Shown here: piece by piece, positions 58,401-64,000 of the stretch
How the letters are laid out: every line of letters begins with the position of its first letter
Position numbering within the stretch: position 1 is the first letter of the stretch
Assembly (NCBI RefSeq): GCF_032362555.1
Contig: NC_083506.1
Span: 3,457,501-3,521,500 of the forward strand
Direction: 5' to 3'
From: Amyelois transitella
Taxonomy: Eukaryota > Arthropoda > Insecta > Lepidoptera > Pyralidae
Length of the DNA stretch: 64,000 nucleotides
Program-made: the position numbers and the translations under genes
Notes under the pieces: generated by a model
The model's input: the letters and a program-made list of their open reading frames with translations, nothing else
Database searches by the model: none
Told to the model about the DNA's origin: nothing

Positions 58401-61400
58401 CGCATTTCATAACACTGTGAAGCGCCATTGTCAGTCTCAGTACCTACAGGGGTGTTATGTTTCAAATTCAAATTCAAAATTTTTTTTCATTATTATAGGA
58501 TACTATTATATCGCTTAATAATTATTGTCGTATGGTTTAACAACATTGGTTGACGTCAAATAAATTACTTAAAAACTAAGTTTACTGCTGGTTCCAAGGC
58601 GTCAGTGCAGAAGAAGCGGTAACAAACTGCACTGCAGCATTTTCTTCAACAACGTCAACTTCACAATATTAAATTATACTTAGAATACTTAGAATAGAAT
58701 AGAATAGAATGTGGACGAGAGAATACATTGTTTCATCAATTTTAACGATAAACTATACGAAGTTTTGAAAACTGACGGAATGTGTTTCGGCTAATTTTAA
58801 TCTCCTAAGGTGGCTTCTCACGGTGCGCATCACGGGTCGATTACGCAACATGTGTTCTCTCTTCTTTAAATATTAAAATTCATCTTTTTAAATAGGCTTG
58901 TTGACTCATACATAACGAATTTCATCTATTAAATCAAAACATATAAATTTTAATAATTAAAAACTAAATCTATCACAACAATAGTTTTTCATGTAAACTA
59001 TAAGCAAACATGATTTTATCTTCAAACTTTAAGAGGTGTTTTTAATGACAAAATGTTTGTTTAGTATACAATGACGTCAGAGCACAGATAATAAATCGAC
59101 TAACATGGCGGACAGCGATTCTGTTCGTTTTTGAAAACTATGATTTTTAAATGTTTTTATTAAACTATATATGTATGCAAAAAAGTAATTATTTTTTTTA
59201 TCACATAACAAATATGAACTATTCAAGACCATAGCGATCTTGAAAATAGAGTCAAGTAGCGTACTGTCGCAATATTGACTGAGTGAGTGACTGACCAGTG
59301 TCGGGGGCGGCGGGCGCGGGCGGCGCGGCGGGCGGGTGCCGCAGCTCGTGCAGCGCGCGCGCGGCCGCGTCGTGGCGCGCGGCCTGCGGCGTGGCGCCCT
59401 CGCCCAGCCACGCGCGCCCGCCCACGCACACGCGCACGCGGTACAACAGCCCTGACACAGATACACGATACATTTGAATTTGGAAGTCTCCTGGTGAGAA
59501 ACATTAATATGCCTGGGAGAAAAAAGTATCATTTTAAATTTAGAAGCGCTCTCGCATGGCTTTGAACAACCTCCGAGTCTTATTCGCATGTAGTACTTTT
59601 ATTAATCAAAAGGAATTTGAATTTGGAATTGCACATTACAAATATGATTAAATCAAATTTTCTTCATATCTTAACAATGGGAAGCTTAAATTTATTTATA
59701 CACTGGGCCAACAAATGGGTTTCGCAAACGTCCGGACCGTCCACCAATGTCTACAATCGAAAGGCAACAAGTTCTTTGACATTTATTAATACACTATAAC
59801 TTTAAAAAAAACTGCAAAATTCTATAAATCGATTCTTTTTCCTTTTCAAACTAAAACGTTAAAAAACCAGTTCCTACTTCACAACAAGTGAACCTAAATC
59901 AAGTATTACTCAGTATTAATAATGAATAACTAACCCGGCGTCATCATCCGCTGGTACCCGGCGGGCACGAACCCGGGCGCGGGCACGCGGTAGAGCGGCG
60001 CGGCGCGCGCGCGCGGCGGGCGCGGCGCGGCCACGGGCGGCACCGACGTGTACACGGCCGGCTGGCACAGCTTCATGGCCAGCGCGTTCAGCTCCACCGT
60101 CGGCATCACTGTACCTGACACGCGCGTACACGTTAGCTCTTGCCAGAGACTTCATTCTAACATTAAGTACAATATTATGCGTAAAAATTTACAAATATTG
60201 AGTTAGCCTTGAAATAAGTTCGAGACTTGTGTTATGAGATAAGTATCTCGTAACACAAGTCAAAACTCAAAGATACTATATTTTATAATATTAATAGATA
60301 ACCAACCAACATCCAGGGAGGGGAGGGCTGTGGAGACTGACCTGAGTGCCTGTGGTGGGGATGCGCGGCGGAGTGGGGAGGGCTGTGGAGACTGACCTGA
60401 GTGCCTGTGGTGGGGATGCGCGGCGGAGTGGGGAGGGCTGTGGAGACTGACCTGAGTGCCTGTGGTGGGGATGCGCGGCGGAGTGGGGAGGGCTGTGGAG
60501 ACTGACCTGAGTGCCTGTGGTGGGGATGCGCGGCGGAGTGGGGAGGGCTGTGGAGACTGACCTGAGTGCCTGTGGTGGGGATGCGCGGCGGAGTGGGGAG
60601 GGCTGTGGAGACTGACCTGAGTGCCTGTGGTGGGGATGCGCGGCGGAGTGGGGAGGGCTGTGGAGACTGACCTGAGTGCCTGTGGTGGGGATGCGCGGCG
60701 GAGTGGGGAGGGCTGTGGAGACTGACCTGAGTGCCTGTGGTGGGGATGCGCGGCGGAGTGGGGAGGGCTGTGGAGACTGACCTGAGTGCCTGTGGTGGGG
60801 ATGCGCGGCGGAGTGGGGAGGGCTGTGGAGACTGACCTGAGTGCCTGTGGTGGGGATGCGCGGCGGAGTGGGGAGGGCTGTGGAGACTGACCTGAGTGCC
60901 TGTGGTGGGGATGCGCGGCGGAGTGGGGAGGGCTGTGGAGACTGACCTGAGTGCCTGTGGTGGGGATGCGCGGCGGAGTGGGGAGGGCTGTGGAGACTGA
61001 CCTGAGTGCCTGTGGTGGGGATGCGCGGCGGAGTGGGGAGGGCTGTGGAGACTGACCTGAGTGCCTGTGGTGGGGATGCGCGGCGGAGTGGGGAGGGCTG
61101 TGGAGACTGACCTGAGTGCCTGTGGTGGGGATGCGCGGCGGAGTGGGGAGGGCTGTGGAGACTGACCTGAGTGCCTGTGGTGGGGATGCGCGGCGGAGTG
61201 GGGAGGGCTGTGGAGACTGACCTGAGTGCCTGTGGTGGGGATGCGCGGCGGAGTGCGCGGGCTCGGCGCGGGGCGGCGGCGGCGGGAAGCGGGTGCCCGT
61301 CAGCGCCGCGCTCGCCGCCGCGTGCTGTGCTCGCTTTATGGACGTACCCTGTCATAATACACACGCCATTAGTATTAATTATTCCCACATTATCTTAATT

Positions 61401-63947
61401 AAACACATTAACGAGAGAGGTGTCTATGAAGACTGACTTAACTGGAAGAGATCCCTTCATGGGATAAGCCGGCATTTGCAAGTGATTTATTTCTTTTATA
61501 TGTATTATTTGTTGTAACTGTGTAAATTTATGTGCAAAAAGATATTACAAACAAATAAGACTGTCCTGGATTGGGTAATTCAGGGTCTAACACAAAGAGA
61601 CTCCCATCTGACCTCCGTACCCTTTTCAGGGAAACTAATCTATATTTCGTATATGAAATATTCATCATAATAACAAAACAGCGTCATTATTTTATAAATA
61701 TATAAAATTAAGAGGAGTTTTAGACACAAAATATACCTATATAAATTTTTTGTTTCCACTGCAATTTGTTTATCGCATTACTTACCTCTGCTGTGTATTC
61801 TTCAGTATCACCCAATCGGAGTGTTACTGTGAATATTTTCTTGTGAGCGGGTCCCGTTTCTGATGTGAGGCGGTATTGGTGCTTAATCTGCAAATTTATA
61901 TTCATTCATTACCATAAACGAACTTTTACTACTTAACCCAGCGTGATTCTCCATAATATTTTAAGTGCGGTAGTGGTGTTGTTTTAGAGGCTGTGGGATC
62001 ATTTTCTAACTAAAAAGGTGATTTGAAGAGGTTTCGGATGATTCATGGCAAATAATTGATTACGTGTTTTCAGTTGCTTTTACTCCTTTTGACTCCTTTG
62101 ACTCGTTCCTTCGACTTTTTATCTTAGTACGGAGCATTTCCAGAATAATCCACAAATAATTTGTAACCAAGTATTTTTAAAATACTTTCGTCGCTCATAC
62201 CTTATTGTACCTGGCCAGCTCGTTGACCAGGCACATGGGCGTCTTCTCTTTACTGTTGGCGGCGGGCGCCGGCCGAGCCGCCTCCTTGTCGGCCGGCGCC
62301 GGGGGCTCCTCCCGCGCGCTGGCCGGCGGCGCGGGCGCGGGGGCCGGGGGCGACGCTACTGCAATGCCACACAAATGTCTCAGTCTCCAATGTGAAAGTT
62401 AGTCTGTACTTACAAAGAAGACAACACGAACGGCACTATAACATTGATTACGAACGACACTGTCACATCTGCGCGGCTTCTATCTACAACTAATACTAGT
62501 GTATGTAAAAGTTAACAAACTGAGTGAACAAACAAAGTGAGTATGGATATTTTCTCGACCAAATTTCTTTTGTCTTTGCCGTTGGCTCTGTGTGCGACAT
62601 ACTACCATCAACTAGGGCCGAAAATAGATTTTTTGTAACGCGATAACTTTCGAACCCTTGGCCTGATTTTGATGAAAGGTATGTAGAATCTGCCAATAGA
62701 TTTTTTTTAGTTGAGTGGGGCATCAAAATCGGTCAAGTTGTTTTTGAGATATAACGTGAGCTCCGAACAAAAAGTAGAAATAATTAAAAGCTAGACATGA
62801 AGAATATCAATACAATTTTATAGCCATAAACATAGCTGTATCGATTCCTCTAATCACAACATAAAATTATATTATTTTTTCGATGGCATTTTTAAGTTTT
62901 TAATCCATATCATCGTGTATGTGATGTAAAACAAAACAACACAGCTAACATAGCACTTACACATCAAACTACTAAATTTGTGCATAAATAACTGACCAAA
63001 ATCAGATGTAAGCTTCGACTTCGCCAATACTGGAGACGTTTGCGATTTGCCCAGACCTTGGAGTTAAAACAATTTGTGTTAGTATTAATAATTGACGGCC
63101 TCTGTAGCGCAGCGGCAGTACGCTTGTCTGTGACACCGGAGGTGTCCCGGGTTCGAATCCCGGCCAGGGCATGATGAGAAAAGAACTTTTTCTGATTGGC
63201 CAGGGTCTTGGATGTTTATCTATATAAGTATTTGTTATAAAATATAGTATTGTTGAGTTAGTATCTCGTAACACAAGTTTCGAACTTACTTCGAGGCCAA
63301 CTCAATCTGTGTAATTTGTCCCATATATATTTATATTTATTTATTTTTTAGTATAATTATGTTATTTCTTATAGTAATTAGAGCTGATTTGGGGCATTAA
63401 TTATCGAGCGCGTCAGAAAATCTTATAGGAGAAAGATAGTACCGTGTAATGTAGGATGTCCCTTTATATTGGAGCAATTGTTGAGGAGGATCAGATTAGT
63501 AATAAAAGCAAGTTGGATAAAGTAGGAACATGCACGACATTTATTATGCAAAGTATTAAAATCTTAAGTTCCATCCTTGCTTCTCTATTCCTTAATACCT
63601 ACAACTAAGAGATTAGATAAGATCTAGGTAAGATTGAGTAGGCATTATTTAAGCTTGGGTGCACCACTTTAAACTCTATCTTGCTAAACACCAGGCAAAT
63701 TGAGGTCTGACGCACTCAAATATCCAGATAAAATAAAATCAGACAATTTCCGCGTGATTATCAAAAATTACTTTTTATCACACTTGTCTTCCAGTTTGTT
63801 TGCCAGTGGATTTACAAGTTACTCCCATATCTTACCTTGCGGCTGCTGTGGCTGTATGGGCGCCGGCTGCGGATACATGGGAGGCATTACAGGCGCGTTG
63901 GCAGGTCCATAGGTCGTGTAGGGCCGCCGCATCGGCTTCATCTGTTG
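53835..63947 (-). CDS. stau: Double-stranded RNA-binding protein Staufen, 3' 14 exons (5' part beyond the window)
   Basis: Exons in transcript order (minus strand): 63836-63947, 62201-62358, 61786-61887, 61222-61348, 59935-60114, 59296-59451, 58207-58346, 57610-57810, 56730-56958, 56043-56173, 55389-55473, 54576-54685, 54213-54376, 53835-53898. They total 1959 nt, or 652 residues plus TGA, all in phase. Five dsRBDs are visible in staufen order, with the second split by a long Pro/Ala/Arg loop as in fly Staufen. Staufen carries mRNAs along the cytoskeleton, regulates their translation and decay, and in flies also localises with Miranda (family knowledge). Exons encoding dsRBD2 and dsRBD4 are extremely GC-rich against AT-rich introns. 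The 55-bp array sits at the exon 4 donor. The protein must begin upstream, since the first visible exon is in-frame at an acceptor. Confidence 0.93.
54460..54506. repeat. Perfect 21-bp-arm hairpin in staufen intron 12
   Basis: TATACAGCAGGCTTTCAATA C, spacer AGCCA, then the exact reverse complement. It lies 84 bp upstream of exon 13 in the transcript. Confidence 0.9.
54895..55312. repeat. Two repeat family A fragments in staufen intron 11
   Basis: 54895-54990 (minus) keeps GGTCTAGCAACCTGTCACTA and a damaged end. 55150-55312 (plus) starts TACATTCATACATATCATTA, lacks the middle third, and ends GACGTCCATGGGAAAGAAAT. They are in opposite orientation. Confidence 0.6.
56043..56958 (-). CDS. stau: Staufen dsRBD4 and linker (visible exons 9-10)
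   Basis: Exon 9 begins with a Gly/Ala-rich stretch, then NPISRLAVARHAARARSPQY, VLEERGAARRREFLVQC and GLGPNKKTAKRRAAH. Exon 10 completes helix 2 (NVLLAME) and continues into a Ser/Thr/Asn-rich linker ending DPKRK. The NKKTAKRRAA motif is intact. The donor of exon 9 is ACA|GTCAGT. Confidence 0.88.
56217..56502 (+). mobile_element. SINE (full length) next to a family A stub, staufen intron 9
   Basis: 56217-56262 is a family A stub (TTATCATTAAGCCATATGAA, CGTGGCCTTTCAGTC). From 56265 a full SINE follows: TGTGGCGCAGCGGTAGC (A box), GGTTCGAATCC at 56319-56329 (B box), body, and a TATATATTTAGTA end. It runs antisense to staufen. Confidence 0.82.
56503..56700 (+). mobile_element. RTE-like retroposon fragment directly after the SINE
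   Basis: TACTAGCGACCCGCCCCGGC and TTCGCACGGGTGCAAAATTC, then AAAATCCGTTGCGTAATTTT and ACAGACAAACAGAC: the known head and tail landmarks of an insect RTE-type element. It comes within 30 bp of staufen exon 9's donor. Confidence 0.65.
57095..57380 (+). mobile_element. RTE-like retroposon tail (staufen intron 8)
   Basis: ATCTGTTACCGTTATTAATA, CACCTGGTGACAGACAGACA, GGTGGCTTAATAATAAAATC and CGGTTTTTACCTTTCAGATA share the order of the 34385-34668 copy. Confidence 0.55.
57610..58346 (-). CDS. stau: Staufen dsRBD3 (visible exons 7-8)
   Basis: Exon 7: SPVSLVHELALKRNLSVVFT then VKSERGPPHMR. Exon 8: VFVTACTVGDMETEGEGNGK, KVSKRRAAEKMLEEM, then a basic tail (EKRKPQPTKKKPRNLIK). GEGNGKKVSK is the classic RNA-binding helix start. 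This is the strongest dsRNA-binding domain of the family. Confidence 0.92.
57965..58138 (+). mobile_element. MITE with ~30-bp terminal inverted repeats (staufen intron 7)
   Basis: The left end AGGGGCTAGTGTCAGTTTTA, CTCGATCAAACG is matched at the right by the reverse complement AGGGGTTAGTGCGAGTTTTA, CTCGGTCAAACG. CTG on both sides may be a 3-bp target duplication. The interior carries GCGCCATCTAGTGGTAACGC. It is the same family as 49181-49339. Confidence 0.8.
58536..58725 (+). repeat. Repeat family E, longest copy
   Basis: Runs from AACAACATTGGTTGACGTCA to AATGTGGACGAGAGAATACA, with a small AGAAT repeat near the end. It lies in staufen intron 6. 58726-59295 after it shows nothing recognisable. 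Confidence 0.7.
59296..60114 (-). CDS. stau: Staufen dsRBD2, split by a loop insertion (visible exons 5-6)
   Basis: Exon 5 holds helix 1 (PTVELNALAMKLCQPAVYTS) followed by a Pro/Ala/Arg-rich insert. Exon 6 holds the strands and helix 2 (LLYRVRVCVGGRAWLGEGAT, QAARHDAAARALHEL). A split dsRBD2 is a Staufen signature. In oskar-type transport the insert is functional (fly knowledge). Helix 2 lacks the KKxxK lysines, so RNA affinity is probably weak. GC content in both exons is extreme. Confidence 0.88.
60198..60291 (-). mobile_element. Rearranged SINE 3' end next to the minisatellite
   Basis: TTGAGTTAGCCTTGAAATAA, then GTTCGAGACTTGTGTTATGA, is the reverse complement of the SINE body. A forward-oriented AGTATCTCGTAACACAAGT follows, then reverse-oriented sequence again (GATACTATATTTTATAAT). 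An internal inversion has created a small palindrome. Confidence 0.6.
60321..61255 (-). repeat. Minisatellite: 17 copies of a 55-bp unit carrying a staufen 5' splice site
   Basis: Units start every 55 bp from 60321 to 61201, and by eye they are identical. On the transcript strand each unit reads CACTCCGCCGCGCATCCCCA, CCACAGGCACTCAG, GTCAGTCTCCACAGCCCTCC C. The first 34 nt of the unit nearest the exon are coding (HSAAHPHHRHS) and the GTCAGT in it is the donor used in my model. The other 16 units repeat that donor and lie in the intron. The transcript-strand frame is open through the whole array (a 365-codon frame, 60291-61388), because three units make 55 codons. Confidence 0.95.
61222..62358 (-). 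CDS. stau: Staufen dsRBD1 (visible exons 2-4)
   Basis: Exon 2 ends KEKTPMCLVNELARYNK. Exon 3 reads IKHQYRLTSETGPAHKKIFT then VTLRLGDTEEYTAE. Exon 4 reads GTSIKRAQHAAASAALTG and ends in a Pro/His-rich stretch. This is a complete alpha-beta-beta-beta-alpha dsRBD with GPAHKK in the RNA-contacting loop and a KR pair at helix 2. It closely resembles the first dsRBD of fly Staufen. The exon 4 donor (CACTCAG|GTCAGT at 61222|61221) lies in the first unit of the minisatellite. Confidence 0.92.
61558..61640 (+). repeat. Repeat family B fragment (staufen visible intron 3)
   Basis: CTGTCCTGGATTGGGTAATT, AGACTCCCATCTGACCTCCG and CCCTTTTCAGGGAAACTAAT. Confidence 0.6.
62359..63835 (-). other. Staufen intron upstream of the dsRBD1 exons
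   Basis: Contains a retroposon-like segment at 62632-62765 (GCGATAACTTTCGAACCCTT, GATTTTGATGAAAGGTATGT, GGTCAAGTTGTTTTTGAGAT) and the SINE at 63094-63350. The flanking exon phases (1 to 1) join directly, so no additional exon is required here. Confidence 0.6.
63094..63350 (+). mobile_element. tRNA-derived SINE, full-length copy (antisense in staufen intron)
   Basis: TGTAGCGCAGCGGCAGTAC (A box region), GGTTCGAATCC at 63150-63160 (B box), CCAGGGCATGATGAGAA junction, the body with GAGTTAGTATCTCGTAACAC, and an AT-rich TATTTATATTTATT tail. Confidence 0.85.
63836..63947 (-). CDS. stau: Staufen, first visible exon (Pro/Gln-rich linker)
   Basis: Reads QQMKPMRRPYTTYGPANAPV then MPPMYPQPAPIQPQQPQ, a low-complexity region typical of the N-terminal part of insect Staufen. 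The acceptor TTTTACAG ends at 63948 and the donor CAAG|GTAAGA is at 63836|63835. Phase 1 at its end matches visible exon 2. Confidence comes from frame continuity, not from a domain. Confidence 0.7.
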
Positions 63948-64000
63948 CTGTAAAACATCTTATAGTCAAAACATATAAGTACAATAGCAGAATGGTCACT

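Noticed and set aside
59223..59589. Alternative open frames around staufen dsRBD2
   Set aside because: Only the frame ending in ARHDAAARALHEL matches a dsRBD and the neighbouring exon phases.
60321..61255. CRISPR-like array
   Set aside because: The units are contiguous with no unique spacers, and the genome is eukaryotic.
60291..61388. 365-codon repetitive minus-strand frame as an independent protein
   Set aside because: It is the staufen exon running into the 55-bp array. It stays open only because the unit happens to lack stops in all three registers.
63001..63060. Extra staufen exon around GTCTCCAGTATTGGCG on the minus strand
   Set aside because: The flanking exons already join in phase 1/1, and this segment has no recognisable conserved content.

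Overview
The window is AT-rich insect nuclear DNA, most likely from a moth or butterfly. Genes are split into many short exons with GT-AG introns. Intergenic DNA and introns are packed with short non-autonomous repeats, several of a kind familiar from Lepidoptera: a tRNA-headed SINE, RTE-like retroposon tails starting TACTAGCTGTGCCCGCGAC, and a ~260-bp element ending in a TACA/ATGT microsatellite. The order is inferred from repeat types and protein resemblance; the species is not determined.

Layout. 1-17887 holds no gene I can support and is a repeat-rich intergenic region. 17888-31187 (+) is a complete 22-exon gene for PAS-domain serine/threonine kinase (PASK, 1227 residues in my model). 31188-37328 is intergenic. 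37380-51547 (+) is a complete 14-exon gene for prolyl oligopeptidase (PREP, S9A; 731 or 705 residues depending on the start). 51548-53834 holds the convergent 3' ends. 53835-63947 (-) holds the last 14 visible exons of staufen (five double-stranded-RNA-binding domains); its 5' part lies beyond the right edge. Every exon junction in the three models keeps reading frame by hand. All introns are GT-AG except one GC-AG intron in PASK.

The three genes are not a pathway. PASK is a nutrient-linked kinase, PREP a proline-specific peptidase, and staufen an mRNA localisation and decay factor. They are simply neighbours, with PASK and PREP in tandem and staufen convergent.

The most unusual structures are these. 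(1) A 17-copy array of a 55-bp unit in staufen starts inside the exon that closes dsRBD1 and repeats its 5' splice site in every unit. (2) Decayed same-strand partial copies of exons lie just downstream of their source exons in PASK and PREP. (3) A pair of inverted repeats a few hundred bases long flanks PREP exons 6-7. (4) PREP has a TATA-Inr promoter and a first ATG that adds a secretory-type leader to a normally cytosolic enzyme. (5) Copies of the microsatellite-tailed repeat sit in one orientation immediately before four 3' splice sites.
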